Assembly: GCA_041567315.1 (NCBI GenBank)
Contig: JBFGCA010000083.1
Coordinates: forward strand, 1-21,369
Source: JBFGCA01 sp041567315
GTDB lineage: Bacteria > Acidobacteriota > Thermoanaerobaculia > Multivoradales > JAHEKO01
Reading direction: 5' to 3'
Length of the DNA stretch: 21,369 bases
Part shown: in pieces, positions 8,078-18,400 of the stretch
How the letters are laid out: each line of letters opens with the position of its first letter
Numbering within the stretch: the stretch's first letter is position 1
Position numbers and translations under genes: made by a program
Notes under the pieces: model-generated
What the model saw: only the letters and a program-made list of their open reading frames with translations
What the model was told of the DNA's origin: nothing
Databases searched by the model: none

Positions 8078-8539
8078 TCAGGAAGACCGGCCGCCGCGCT
8101 TCAGCCAGTCGCGGAATGCCTTCAGGCGGGGCAGCGACTCCCGGTCTTTCACTCTGCCGGTGGCGACCTTGCTGGCGATGATGTCGTCGATGTGGCAGAC
8201 CGGGAAGCCTTCGACCTCGAGGTGCCGGCTCCAGGCCTCCTCGAAGGTCTCGATCCCGTCCGGCGCGAAGATCGGATAAAGGTCGAACGGCCCGTTCTTG
8301 AGCTGGACGAAGTCCTTGCCCCGCCGGATCTCCTGGCGCTGCTCGGGCGTCAAATCGAAACCCAGCTCGACCAGGGCGTCCACCAGGGCGGCGTTGTTCG
8401 CCGGTGTCTTGTCGACGTAGAGGTCGGCATCCTGGGTCGTGTCCGAGAAGCCGAGCAGAATGGCGCCCGACTTCCCGATAAACAGGTAGCGGACCCCGTG
8501 GCGCGCCAGGACGTCACGGATCTCCTCGGCTGCTGGTAC
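8078..8539 (-). CDS. Nucleotidyltransferase-like protein without a canonical start codon
   Basis: 153 codons open from right after the TGA of the upstream 81-aa ORF, in the same frame. The conceptual product has the nucleotidyltransferase-fold pattern: a strand RYLFIG, then KSGAILLGFSDTTQDADLYV (a GS-like helix followed by D-x-D), a mixed alpha/beta middle (FDLYPIFAPDG), and a C-terminal HIDDIIASKVATGRVKD block as in AbiEii-like and related proteins. The first in-frame ATG, GTG or TTG is GTG at 8383, which would delete the catalytic motif. The codon just after the TGA is GTA, one base from GTG. So either a non-standard start or readthrough is used, or the gene has lost its start and is decaying. 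Coupling to the 81-aa gene is likely in the ancestral form. Confidence 0.6.
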   Translation of the reverse strand, partial: VPAAEEIRDVLARHGVRYLFIGKSGAILLGFSDTTQDADLYVDKTPANNAALVDALVELGFDLTPEQRQEIRRGKDFVQLKNGPFDLYPIFAPDGIETFEEAWSRHLEVEGFPVCHIDDIIASKVATGRVKDRESLPRLKAFRDWLKRGGRSS

Positions 8540-8785
8540 TCAAACCGAGCGGCCATAGCCCAGCCAGCTCGGCAGGTTCCTCTCGCACCATGCCCGGTAG
8601 TCGGCCGTGGTGTCGAACGAGCGATAGGGCGCGTCGTCGAGCACCGGGCGATGGGTTTTGATGAACGCGTATCGAAAGCGCGGCCGCAAAGAGCGCCGGG
8701 CTGCGGCAGCGAACTCTTCGTGCCACTCCCGAAGCTGCCGAGTCTCGGCCTCCGCGGCCTCTCGCCGATCGTCGAGGACGCCCAT
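8540..8785 (-). CDS. 81-aa protein of unknown function upstream of a nucleotidyltransferase ORF
   Basis: Not a family I can name. It has a charged N-terminal helix (residues 4-30, DDRREAAEAETRQLREW), then basic RPRFRYAFIK and a C-terminal block YRSFDTTADYRAWCERNLP that ends in WLGYG. No membrane segment or signal peptide. ATG at 8783-8785 follows a TACAAT hexamer by only 7 bases with no Shine-Dalgarno, suggesting a leaderless transcript. Its stop is directly followed, in the same frame, by the nucleotidyltransferase-like ORF. This two-gene arrangement, small helical protein plus nucleotidyltransferase, resembles toxin-antitoxin modules, but nothing in the sequence proves that role. Its base composition looks a little less GC-rich than the neighbours, hinting at acquisition. 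Confidence 0.6.
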   Translation of the reverse strand: MGVLDDRREAAEAETRQLREWHEEFAAAARRSLRPRFRYAFIKTHRPVLDDAPYRSFDTTADYRAWCERNLPSWLGYGRSV

Positions 8786-8792
8786 CCGGCGA

Positions 8793-8798
8793 ATTGTA
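8793..8798 (-). promoter_or_regulatory. -10 element of the 81-aa gene
   Basis: TACAAT on the - strand (5 of 6 to TATAAT), 7 bases before the ATG at 8785. A leaderless start is the natural reading; no clear -35. Confidence 0.5.
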
Positions 8799-8858
8799 CC
8801 CGCCGATTGGCTTGGCTGAGGCGCGATCGGGTCTCGATCGTCGGCACCCTGCGCGGGG

Positions 8859-8876
8859 GTCCGGCCCGCACCGGAC
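8859..8876 (-). terminator. Hairpin after the GNAT-deacetylase gene
   Basis: GTCCGG and CCGGAC (8859-8864 / 8871-8876), 6-bp perfect stem with a 6-nt loop, 5 bases beyond the stop codon (8882-8884) of the leftward gene. No U-tract; weak terminator or 3'-end stem. Confidence 0.35.
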
Positions 8877-8881
8877 GGATT

Positions 8882-10659
<1,778 letters not shown>

Positions 10660-10660
<1 letters not shown>

Positions 10661-11703
10661 CACCCTTTCCCCGTCGCCGACTCCCGCGGGCCGGCGGCCG
10701 CCAGCGTCTCACCCCCGGAGCCGGCGCCTTCGCCGAGCGCGCTGGCGACGATGCGTCCGATCAGCTGGACGTAGTCCAGGCCGGCCTTCTCGCCGGTGGC
10801 CACGAACCCCGAGCCCGGGCTGACGCACGGGTTGGCATTGACGTCGATGACCCAGGGGATGCCGGCCGCATCGACCCGCAGGTCGACCCGCGCATAGCTG
10901 GCCAGCCCGAGGCTCGACCACGCCCGCCGCGCCACCTCGCGGACCCGCTCGACCAGCTCGCGGTCCGCCGGCGGGAACTCGAAGGTGCGCCGGGCGTGCC
11001 CGTACTCGAACGAGCGCGGGTCCCACTTGGCGGCGTAGTTGACGATCCAGGGCTTGCCGGCCGGATACCCTTCGAAGCGGATCTCGGCCGGCGGCAGGAC
11101 CTCGACCCGGTCCCAGCCGGCGCCCGCCGGGCCGGGAAGCAGCGCGACGTTGATCTCGCGTCCCTCGACGTAGCCCTCCGCGAACCACTCCCCACCGCCG
11201 GCCGCGCGACGCGCCACCTCCTCGGCCACCCGATCGGCCTCGACCACCGACCCGTCGTCGATCCCGATCGAAGCGTGCTCCCAGCACGACTTGACGATCC
11301 AGCGGCCGTCCCAGGCGGGCGGCGGCCCGCCGCCGTCCGCCGTCCAGGCCGGCGGCAAGGCGATCCCCTCGCCCTGCAGGAGCCGCTTGGTCAGCAGCTT
11401 GCCGGAGGTCACCAGCATGGCCTCGAACCGCGAGCCGGTGAACGGCAGCGACAGTGCCTCGAGGAGCGCCGGAGCGAGCATCGCCCACTTGCCCTGCCCG
11501 CCGATCGCCTCGACCAGGTTGAAGACCAGCGCCGGCCGCGCGGCGCCGAGCGCGGCCCGTGCCGCCTCGAGGTCGAGCGTCAGCGCCATCGTCTCGGGCT
11601 CCCAGCCGAGCGCCGCCAGCGCCGCCGACACCGCCTCGACCTCGACCATGACGTCGAGCTCGTCGGCCCCGGCGTCAGCCGCCAGCGCACCATGAAGCAC
11701 CAC
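10660..11703 (-). CDS. ATP-grasp ligase, D-alanine-D-alanine ligase-like
   Basis: 347 aa from GTG at 11703; a second GTG at 11700 is an alternative. ATP-grasp enzymes join a carboxylate to an amine through an acyl-phosphate. Visible: N-terminal pre-ATP-grasp domain to about 95 with LVFNLVEAIGGQGKWA; ATP-binding K138 in WIVKSCWEHASIGID; E176/E180 in FAEGYVEGREINVALL; metal-binding D274 in ARVDLRVD and the D287-x-N289 pair in VIDVNANP. The Ddl catalytic Glu of EVNTNPG is replaced by Asp (IDVNANP). Cell-wall ddl is normally beside mur genes; here it sits directly before the GNAT-deacetylase with overlapping stop and start (GTGATG), so a specialised ligase acting on an amino acid, peptide or polyamine is more likely than peptidoglycan synthesis. 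Confidence in fold is high, in substrate low. Confidence 0.88.
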
Positions 11704-11792
11704 GACTCGCGACAGATCAGGCCCCTCCCTGCGGCCCGCCCGAAGCTATCGCAGAAAACAAGGGGACAGGCTCCCTGGCGGAGGCGCCGGGG

Positions 11793-11798
11793 TAGAGT
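11793..11798 (+). promoter_or_regulatory. -10 element of SDR gene
   Basis: TAGAGT, only 6 bases before the GTG at 11805, and no Shine-Dalgarno, which places the expected transcript start at or next to the start codon (leaderless). Confidence 0.45.
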
Positions 11799-11804
11799 CG
11801 CGCC

Positions 11805-12662
11805 GTGATCGCGGTCACCGGCGCCACCGGCACCACCGGCAGCGAGCTGGTGCGGCTGCTCTCGGCCGCCGGCCAGCGGGTGCGGGCGCTGACCCGCAGG
11901 GCGCAGGGCCGGCCCACGCTCGCCGGCGTCGAGTGGGTCGAGGCGGATCTGGCCGAGCGCGACGGCCTGGCCGCGGCGCTCGAGGGCACCGACCGGCTGT
12001 TCCTGCTCACCGCCAACAGCGCCGACCTGGTGCGGCTCGAGAAGAACGCCCTCAAGGCGGCCGCCGGCGCGAGCGTCGGGCGCGTGGTGAAGCTCTCCGC
12101 CCTGGGCGCCACCGATCACTCGAAGTCGCTGATCGGTCTGTGGCACTACAACGTCGAGCGCGCGCTGCGCGAGTCGGGCCTGCCCTGGACCCTGCTCCGC
12201 CCCCACCACTTCATGCAGAACCTGCTCGACCCGGTGACCTTCGACCGCCGGGCCGGCCGCGTCTACTCGGCCTCGGGCGACGGCGCCATCCCGTTCATCG
12301 ACACCCGGGACATCGCCGCGGCGGCGGCGGCGGTGCTGACCGGAGACGGGCACGAGGGCCAGACCTACACCCTCACCGGACCCCGGGCGCTCTCCTACCG
12401 CGAGGCGACCGCGATCCTCTCCACCGTTCTCGGCCGGCCGCTCGAGTACCGACCCGAGACCGAAGACGAGGCCTGGCAACGGCGGCGGGCGGCGGGCCAG
12501 CCGTCCTGGCTGATCGCCGCTCAGCTCGCCATCGCCGCCTACCAGCGTGCCGGCGGCCCCACCGAGCGGACCACCGACGCCGTCGAGCGCCTCACCGGCC
12601 GGCCGGCCCGGACCTTCGAGCAGTTCGCGGCCGACCACCGCGAAGCCCTGGGCTCGCCATGA
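11805..12662 (+). CDS. NmrA-like / atypical SDR NAD(P)-binding protein
   Basis: 285 aa. N-terminal nucleotide-binding loop GATGTTG at residues 6-12, followed by the basic RALTRRAQGRP that often selects NADP. VKLSALGA at about 95-102 replaces the usual YxxxK catalytic region, and LLRPHHFMQNLL with FIDTRDIAAAA are hallmarks of the NmrA/QOR2-type atypical SDRs, which bind NAD(P)H and act as quinone or imine reductases or as redox-sensing regulators. GTG start at 11805, with a TAGAGT hexamer 6 bases upstream. It stands alone between the divergent ATP-grasp operon and the HEPN-MNT pair. The precise substrate cannot be told from the sequence. Confidence 0.85.
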   Translation: MIAVTGATGTTGSELVRLLSAAGQRVRALTRRAQGRPTLAGVEWVEADLAERDGLAAALEGTDRLFLLTANSADLVRLEKNALKAAAGASVGRVVKLSALGATDHSKSLIGLWHYNVERALRESGLPWTLLRPHHFMQNLLDPVTFDRRAGRVYSASGDGAIPFIDTRDIAAAAAAVLTGDGHEGQTYTLTGPRALSYREATAILSTVLGRPLEYRPETEDEAWQRRRAAGQPSWLIAAQLAIAAYQRAGGPTERTTDAVERLTGRPARTFEQFAADHREALGSP

Positions 12663-12727
12663 GCGGCCCGACGACTCGGCGTTGTGGTGCCGGTCGCCAG
12701 AGCCCATCCAAGTGGCGGGCACGCTGA

Positions 12728-12733
12728 TAGACT
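12728..12733 (+). promoter_or_regulatory. Possible -10 element for mntA
   Basis: TAGACT 40 bases before the mntA ATG. Weak on its own; fits the TAGNNT pattern of the window. No -35 box. Confidence 0.35.
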
Positions 12734-12750
12734 CGGCGGGTTTCACGCGA

Positions 12751-12772
12751 GCGGAGGACCGGCGGAGGACCG
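12751..12772 (+). repeat. Tandem 11-bp repeat duplicating the mntA Shine-Dalgarno
   Basis: GCGGAGGACCG occurs twice head to tail (12751-12761, 12762-12772). The second copy puts GGAGG 5 bases before the ATG at 12774; the first lies 11 bases further out. It gives two ribosome sites in the leader and fixes the ATG at 12774 as the start. Confidence 0.8.
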
Positions 12773-12773
12773 C

Positions 12774-13124
12774 ATGGCAAACAGGGCTCAAGCACCGACG
12801 GCCGACCTGCCGGTGGCCGAACTTGCGGGATTCTGCACACGGTGGCGGATCAGTGCCCTGGAGCTCTTCGGCTCAGCGACACGCGGCGACCTCCGGCCAG
12901 ACAGCGACCTCGATTTCCTGGTGACCTTTCGGCCCGATGCGGACTGGAGCCTCTTCGACCACGTGCGGATGAAGCGGGAACTCGAGGCCCTCACCGGTCG
13001 GTCGGTCGATCTCATGACTCGCCGCGCGCTCGAAAGCAGTCCCAACCGGCTGCTGCGGGAAGAGATTCTGGGTAGTGCCCGCGTGGTCTTGTCAGGAGCT
13101 GCGGCCGCCGATGCAGCGCGATGA
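12774..13124 (+). CDS. mntA: MNT-domain nucleotidyltransferase antitoxin, MntA-like
   Basis: 116 aa. Minimal nucleotidyltransferase with the G33-S34-x10-D45-x-D47 motif (FGSATRGD ... SDLDFLV) and a third acidic residue D79 in SVDLM. In type VII HEPN-MNT systems, the MntA AMPylates the HepT toxin near its active site and so silences it. The gene overlaps hepT by 14 bases, typical of the pair. Start ATG at 12774 has a strong, duplicated ribosome site (GGAGG, 5-base spacing). An upstream in-frame ATG at 12684 gives 30 more residues with no matching family sequence and is unlikely. Composition is less GC-rich than the neighbours, in line with horizontal transfer. Confidence 0.9.
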   Translation: MANRAQAPTADLPVAELAGFCTRWRISALELFGSATRGDLRPDSDLDFLVTFRPDADWSLFDHVRMKRELEALTGRSVDLMTRRALESSPNRLLREEILGSARVVLSGAAAADAAR

Positions 13125-13455
13125 CATCTCGCTGGTCGACATCGCCGAGGCCTGTCGATCCATCGCAGAGTTCATCCGTGGGCTTGACAGAGCCGCGTTC
13201 CTCGCGGATCCGAAGACCCGCTCCGCGACTCTTCACCAGCTATTGATTGTCGGCGAAGCGACGAAGCGCCTATCGCCGGAGTTCCGTGACCGGCATCCCG
13301 AAATCCCATGGTCCGAGATGGCCGGCATGCGCGACGTGTTGATTCACGGGTACCACCAGGTCGATCTGGAAGAAGTCTGGAAAGCAGCGTCAGTAGACAT
13401 TCCCGACGTGCTGGTCAGGATCGAGCCCTTGCTCAGGCAGGCACCTCTCTCCTGA
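13111..13455 (+). CDS. hepT: HEPN-domain toxin, HepT-like
   Basis: 114 aa from ATG 13111; a GTG at 13075 would add 12 residues and is less likely. All-helical HEPN RNase with R74-x4-H79-x-Y81 (MRDVLIHGY), the RX4-6H catalytic motif plus the tyrosine that MntA-type partners AMPylate. Other marks: TLHQLLIVGEATKRLSPEFR at about 40-59, then PEIPW and the MAGMRD segment. Known HepT toxins cut RNA, including tRNA in studied cases. It follows mntA with a 14-base overlap, so antitoxin is made first; GGAG lies 12 bases upstream of the ATG. The motif is intact, so an active toxin is expected. Confidence 0.92.
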   Translation: MQRDDISLVDIAEACRSIAEFIRGLDRAAFLADPKTRSATLHQLLIVGEATKRLSPEFRDRHPEIPWSEMAGMRDVLIHGYHQVDLEEVWKAASVDIPDVLVRIEPLLRQAPLS

Positions 13456-13510
13456 GACGCCTGGACAGATGCAGGCAGATCTGGCGAAGCCGGCGCAGGG
13501 CCGAAACGAG

Positions 13511-13543
13511 GCGCGCTGAGGCCCAGGCTGATCGTCAGCGCGC
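13511..13543. terminator. Hairpin between convergent hepT and hsmA-like genes
   Basis: GCGCGCTGA (13511-13519) and TCAGCGCGC (13535-13543) are perfect complements around a 15-nt loop. The right arm includes the last codons and stop of the leftward HsmA-like gene. It could end transcription in both directions; no U-tract in either. Confidence 0.45.
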
Positions 13544-13915
13544 GGACATCACCAAATAGGCGCCCGTCAGGTAGGCCGCGATCCACCAGCCGTAGGCCAG
13601 GCGGGAGTAGCCATGGAGCCAGCCCGGCACCAGGGCGTCGCCCTCGCGCCGGCGGTGCCGCCAGGCGAGGCCGGTCTCGGTGGCCATGGCGGCGAGCGAA
13701 GAGAACCCGAGGATGCCGTGCGGGGTCAGCGGCCCGCGGCTCGAGCCGGCGATCATGCAGGCGGTGGCGGTGACGTCGAGGATCACCCCCACCGTCAGGA
13801 ACAGCAGGACGCTCTTGCCCACGCGGTGGGTGCGCTGCTCGCCGAGGATGCCGACGCCGTAGGCGAGGAGGGCCAGGTTGACGATGACGACGCCGGCGAT
13901 GAGGACGGGCGGCAT
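13535..13915 (-). CDS. HsmA-like (TIGR03987-type) small membrane protein
   Basis: 126 aa with four hydrophobic helices at about residues 3-24, 34-57, 68-86 and 103-124. The segments HRVGKSVLLFLTVGVILDVTAT, TPHGILGFSSLAAMATE and YSRLAYGWWIAAY match what I recall of the small inner-membrane proteins called HsmA or TIGR03987, whose function is not established. ATG at 13913-13915; only a weak ribosome site is visible. It lies 34 bases after the aminotransferase gene on the same strand, so the two may share a transcript. Family assignment is moderate; the membrane topology is clear. Confidence 0.7.
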   Translation of the reverse strand: MPPVLIAGVVIVNLALLAYGVGILGEQRTHRVGKSVLLFLTVGVILDVTATACMIAGSSRGPLTPHGILGFSSLAAMATETGLAWRHRRREGDALVPGWLHGYSRLAYGWWIAAYLTGAYLVMSAR

Positions 13916-13949
13916 GGGCGGGACAGGCTACCTCACGGCGGGCGGAGCG

Positions 13950-15299
13950 CTACCCGCCGCTCCCCGACGCCAGCTCCCGCACCCCGCTCTCGATCCTCCG
14001 CACCAGCTCCGGCAGTGCCTCGCCGCCCACCGAGCAGAAGGCGATCCGCAGGTGGCGCTCGCCGATCGACACCAGGCCGGTGTCGTGGGCGTCCAGGAGG
14101 TGGCGGCGGACCTGATCCGCGGTGGCGGTTACGCCGGCGGCCAGCTCGAGCAGCACGAAGCAGCCGGAGTTGAAGGGCAGCGGCAGCAGCAGCTCTCGAT
14201 CGACGGCGGCGAGCGCCTCGCGCAGCACCCGGTACCGGCCTTCGAGGAGCACCCGGACCCGCTCGACCTCGGCCTCGACCCCCGGGTCCTCCAGGGCCGC
14301 CAGCACGATCATCTGGCTGGTCGCCACCGGCGACCCCATGACCGCGCGGATCAGACACTTGACCTTGCTTTCCAGCGCTTCGGCAGCCGCCGATTCGGGC
14401 TCGAACGCGAAGGTCAGGAAGCCCACCCGGCCGCCGAAGAAGGACAGCTCCTTGGTGGCGCCGTCGATCTTGACCGGCACCAGCCGCTGGTGGCGCCCAG
14501 CCAGCTCCCAGAAGATCGAGCCCCGCGGCACCCCCGGCTCGTAGACCAGCCCCGCGTAGGCGTCGTCGCAGAGGACGACGAGCGGCCGGCGCTCGGCCTC
14601 CCGCACGAGCGAGGCGATCAAGCGCCGGCGCTCCTCAACGGTCGGCGAGTAGCCGCCGGGGTTCGACGGCAGGTTGACGATCGCGACGGCGGGCTCCTCC
14701 GCCGGCAGACCGTCCAGCGCCTCCTCCGGCCACTCCGGGTGGAAGCCACCCTCCCGGTAGGCCGGGGCCGTGCGCATCACCGCGCCGGTGCGGTTGGCGA
14801 AGGTCTGACGGTAGTTGCCCCAGAACGGCGCCGGCACCGCCACCGCTCGCCCTTCGCCGCCGAAGAGATCGGCGGCGATCGAGAGCCCGTGCGTTAGCCC
14901 GGCGGTGACGAGTGGCCGGGTCGAGGGGGGCAGCGTCGAGGGGGGCAGGGTCGAGGCCTGCGGGCCGTCGCCACTTCCCGCCGCCCGCCGCTGCCAGCGA
15001 CGCCAGGCCACCCGCAGCGGCTCGATCCCCTGGACCGGCGAGTAGAGGATCGCCCGGTTCCGCTCCTCGGGTCCCAGGCCGCCCAGCGCGGCGGCCGTCG
15101 GCGCCAGCGCCACGGCGCCGCCCTTGCCGTCCGTGATCTGGCCGATGGTGGCGTTGAACGCCTTGCCCCGGGCGTCGGCAGCCTGGGCCGGGATGTCGGC
15201 CGGGAAGGCGACCCTCCTCCCGAGGGGGGAGAGGGCCGCAAAGAGCGCCGGTTTCTCCTCGAGAAGAGCGGCGTTCTCCGGCGTGTCTGCTGGGCGCAT
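13950..15299 (-). CDS. PLP-dependent aminotransferase class I/II
   Basis: 449 aa, fold type I. PLP Lys K283 in DGATKELSFFGGRVGF, PLP-ring Asp in VVLCDDAYAGL (245-246), N213 in NLPSNPGGYSPT, and the carboxylate-binding R418 in RHLRIAF. N-terminal KAFNATIGQITDGKG is a substrate-site region. Amino-acid donor and keto-acid acceptor cannot be fixed, but the family includes aromatic and aspartate-like transaminases. I chose ATG at 15297-15299, since TAGAAT lies 8 bases upstream (15308-15313), leaving the GTG at 15350 outside the transcript; there is no Shine-Dalgarno, so a leaderless start is likely. Residues 116-128 contain a tandem STLPP repeat encoded by a 15-bp repeat, inserted in a surface loop. 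It may share a transcript with the small membrane gene downstream. Confidence 0.9.
   Translation of the reverse strand: MRPADTPENAALLEEKPALFAALSPLGRRVAFPADIPAQAADARGKAFNATIGQITDGKGGAVALAPTAAALGGLGPEERNRAILYSPVQGIEPLRVAWRRWQRRAAGSGDGPQASTLPPSTLPPSTRPLVTAGLTHGLSIAADLFGGEGRAVAVPAPFWGNYRQTFANRTGAVMRTAPAYREGGFHPEWPEEALDGLPAEEPAVAIVNLPSNPGGYSPTVEERRRLIASLVREAERRPLVVLCDDAYAGLVYEPGVPRGSIFWELAGRHQRLVPVKIDGATKELSFFGGRVGFLTFAFEPESAAAEALESKVKCLIRAVMGSPVATSQMIVLAALEDPGVEAEVERVRVLLEGRYRVLREALAAVDRELLLPLPFNSGCFVLLELAAGVTATADQVRRHLLDAHDTGLVSIGERHLRIAFCSVGGEALPELVRRIESGVRELASGSGG
14920..14949 (-). repeat. 15-bp tandem repeat in the aminotransferase gene
   Basis: Two copies of a 15-bp unit (14920-14934, 14935-14949), differing in the last base, followed by a partial third copy (gtcgagg). 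It codes for STLPPSTLPPST and keeps the frame, so it is a short in-frame expansion between residues 116 and 128. Confidence 0.85.
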
Positions 15300-15307
15300 G
15301 GCGGTGC

Positions 15308-15313
15308 ATTCTA
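15308..15313 (-). promoter_or_regulatory. -10 element of aminotransferase gene
   Basis: TAGAAT on the - strand (5 of 6 to consensus), 8 bases before ATG 15299. It lies between the two possible starts and so favours the shorter protein. Confidence 0.5.
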
Positions 15314-15463
15314 GGCCGGCCGCGACCCACTTCGGCGATTCCTCCACCAAAGCGTCTTGCGGCGCCAGCTACGGTCTCGCCGACGGCCAGCGCATCACCG
15401 ACGCCTTCCATCAGGTGGAGTCATGAGGAGTGCCTCCAGCGGGGGGCCAGGTCGGGTGGAGCG

Positions 15464-15469
15464 TATGAT
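15464..15469 (+). promoter_or_regulatory. -10 element of the PilZ coiled-coil gene
   Basis: TATGAT (5 of 6 to TATAAT), 11 bases before the ATG at 15481. No -35 and no ribosome site; a leader of only a few bases is expected. Confidence 0.5.
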
Positions 15470-15480
15470 CCTCGTCGGCG

Positions 15481-18400
15481 ATGGTCGATTTTCCTCGACG
15501 CTTTAGTGCGCACGGCGAGCCCCGGGTGCTCTTCGAGCGGAAGGTCAGGCTGCGCAGTCCGGGGTCCCCGAAGACCGTCAGCGAGCTCTCGGCGGAGGTC
15601 TCGGCCGCCGGGATGTTCATCAAGAGCGCGCGCCCCAGTCCGCCCGGAACGGTCCTGGACTTCGATTTCACCCTCGGTGACGACTCGACTCGCATTGCGG
15701 GCCGTGGAGAGGTCGTCGCGATCCGCGATCAGGACGAGGGTCCGAGGCGACCGGCCGGCATGGAGCTCAGCTTCAAGGAGCTGGACCGCGAGAGCCGTGA
15801 GCTCTTCGATCGGTGGGTCAACGAACACCTCAGTACCGGGAACGTGGTCCTCGAGCTCAGCGAGCAGGGCCACGACCTGCAGAACGGCGTCGCCGTGGTG
15901 CACGACGTGTTGCGGCGGATACCCGACCTCCCAAGCTTCCCCCTGGGGGCGGAGCTGGAAAGAACTAAGGCCGAGCTCGAACGCGTCCAGCAAAAGGCGC
16001 GGGGGACCGAGACCGTCCTGAGGTCGGCCCTGGAGAGAATGGAGTCCGACCTGAGGGCAGCCGAGGAGGCGCGAGAGGATCTCGAGGGACGCCTCGGGCG
16101 GGCCACCGAAGCCCAGGAGACCTCCGACCGGCAACTCGCGGAGGCGGAAGCCGCCCGCCGGCAACTGGCCTCGGATCTCGAGAACGCACGTGGCGAGGTG
16201 TCCAAGCTCGATCGAGCGCTCCGCGCGGCCCGCGAGACCCAGGGCCTGCAGACCCGGCGCATCGAAGAGCTCGAGGGGTCCCTGACCGGAGCGGAGACCT
16301 CGCGCGACGACCTCGCCAAGCGCCTGCAAGAGCTGGTCGCCAGCCACGACGAGCTGAAGGAGGAACGCGCCGCGCTGGCTCTGGTGGGTCGGGAACTCAA
16401 GGCAGAGCGCGATCAGTCGCGCCTCGAGAGGTCTCGAACCGAAGAGGAGGCGCGGAAAAAGGAGGCGGAGTTGAGCCGCAGCCTCGGGGCGGTGCAAACC
16501 GCGTTGGCGGCCGCGGAGAAGGAAGCCGCACGGCTGCCGGAGATCGCCCAAGCTCGTCAGGCGGCCGAGGCCAGAGTCGAGGAGCTTCGCGCCGAGGGCC
16601 AGCGCCTCACCTCGGATCTCGCGACGGCGCGCGGTGAGGCGTCCAAGCTGGGTCGGGCGCTGCGCGAGGCGCGCGAGAGCGGAGTCCAGCAGAGCGAGCG
16701 AATCTCGACGCTCGAAGCCTCTCTGGCCGACGCCGAGGGCTCGCGGGACGATCTCTCCAACCGCCTGGCCCAAGCGATGGCCAGCCGTGACGCGCTGAAG
16801 GAGGAGAGCGCCGCCCTGGCCATGGCCAGAAGCGAGCTCAAAGGCGAGCTCGAACGATCGCGCACCGAGACGTCCCGGATGCGGCAGGAGGCGAAGGAGC
16901 AGGAGACGGAGCTTTATCGGCGGCTCGGCGTCCAGCAATCGGTGGCGGAGGCGGCAGAGAAGAGGCGCGAAGAGCTCGAGCGGCGACTGGTCGAGACCAC
17001 CAGGGCGCGCGAGACGGCCGAGGCCCGGAGCCGGCAGCTCGACGGCGAGCGCCAGCGTCTGGCAGCGGATCTGGCCGGGAGTCGCGGCGACGTCTCGCGG
17101 CTCGAAGAAGAGCTGCGCGAGGCACGCGCGGCGGGCAGTCGGCAGACCCAGCGCATCGAGTCGCTGACGGCCGGTCTGGCCCAGGCGAAGACCGCCCGCG
17201 ACGACCTGGCCCAGCGTTTCGAGGAGACGGCGGGGCGACGCGACGCGCTCGAGCAGGAGAACGCCACCCTGAGAACCGCAAGGCACGACCTCGAGACCCA
17301 GGTCGAGAGGCTCCGGAGCGAGACGAGCCAGCTCGAGGAGAAAACTCGTGAGACCCGAGACGACCTCGCCCGCCGCCTCGAGATCTCGCAAGCCGAACTG
17401 CGCGCCACCGAGAAGAGGAACGCCGAGCTGGCCCGCGAGCTGAAGGCGGCCACCGAGGCCCGCGAGGCCGCCGCCAGGGGGCTCGAAAAGGCGAACGAGT
17501 CGCGGAACGATCTTTCCACCCGTCTGACCGAAGCGATGGCCAGCCGTGACGCGCTGAAGGAGGAGCGCGCCGCCCTGGCCATGGCCCGAAGCGAGCTCAA
17601 AGCCGAGCTCGAGGGGGCCCGGCAGCGCCTGTCGCGACTGGCGGAGGAGACCCGGAAGGAGAAGACGGAGCTGCGCCGCCGCCTGCTGGCTGCCGAGTCA
17701 TCACTCGAAGCGGAGAAGAAGAAGAGCGCGGAGCTGGACCGGATGCTCCAGGACACGGCCGAAGCCCGGGTGGCGGCCCACCGCGGATTGCAGGAGAGCG
17801 GAGCCGAACGGCGACGGCTCGAAGGGGATCTCGAGCAGGCCCGCGCCGACGAGAACCGCCTCCGCGAGGAGCTGGACAGGGCCCGCAAGAGGGCCACCGA
17901 GCATGGCGACCGGGTCGAACAGCTCGAAGCCTCCCTCGCCGGACTGGAGACCACCCGCGACGACCTGGCCCAGCGTCTCGACGAGACGGCAGCGCGCCGC
18001 GACGCACTCGAGCAGGAAAACGCCGCCGTGAGATCCGCAAGGCACGATCTCGAGGTCCAGGTCGAGAGGCTGCGGAGCGAGAGCGGCCAGCTCGCAGCAG
18101 AGGCCCGTCAGACCCAAGACGACCTCGTCCGCCGCCTCGAGGCTTCGCAGACCGAGCTGCGCGCCGCGGAGCGAAGGAGCAACGAGCTGGCCCAGGAGCT
18201 GAAGGAGGCCGCCGCGGCCCGCGAGGTCGCCGCCAGGGAGCTCGAGGAGGCCAACGAGTCGCGGGAGAATGTTTCCTCCCGGCTGGCCGAAGCGACGGCC
18301 AGCCGCGACGCGCTCAAGGAGGAGCGCGCCGCCCTGGCCGCGGCGCGAGACGAGCTCGAAGCCGAGCTCGAACGGTCGCGGACCGGACTGTCTCGGACTG

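Noticed and set aside
11755..11776. AAGGGGACAGG-type sequence before the SDR gene, possible REP/RAYT-like remnant
   Set aside because: Only one copy is visible, with a 4-bp stem (AGGG/CCCT) and no nearby transposase; too little to call a mobile element.
12684..12773. Extended MntA start at ATG 12684
   Set aside because: It has no ribosome site, the added residues look like non-coding leader translation, and a strong SD precedes 12774.
13075..13110. Extended HepT start at GTG 13075
   Set aside because: Would lengthen the overlap with mntA and adds residues (PAWSCQELRPP) not expected in HEPN proteins.
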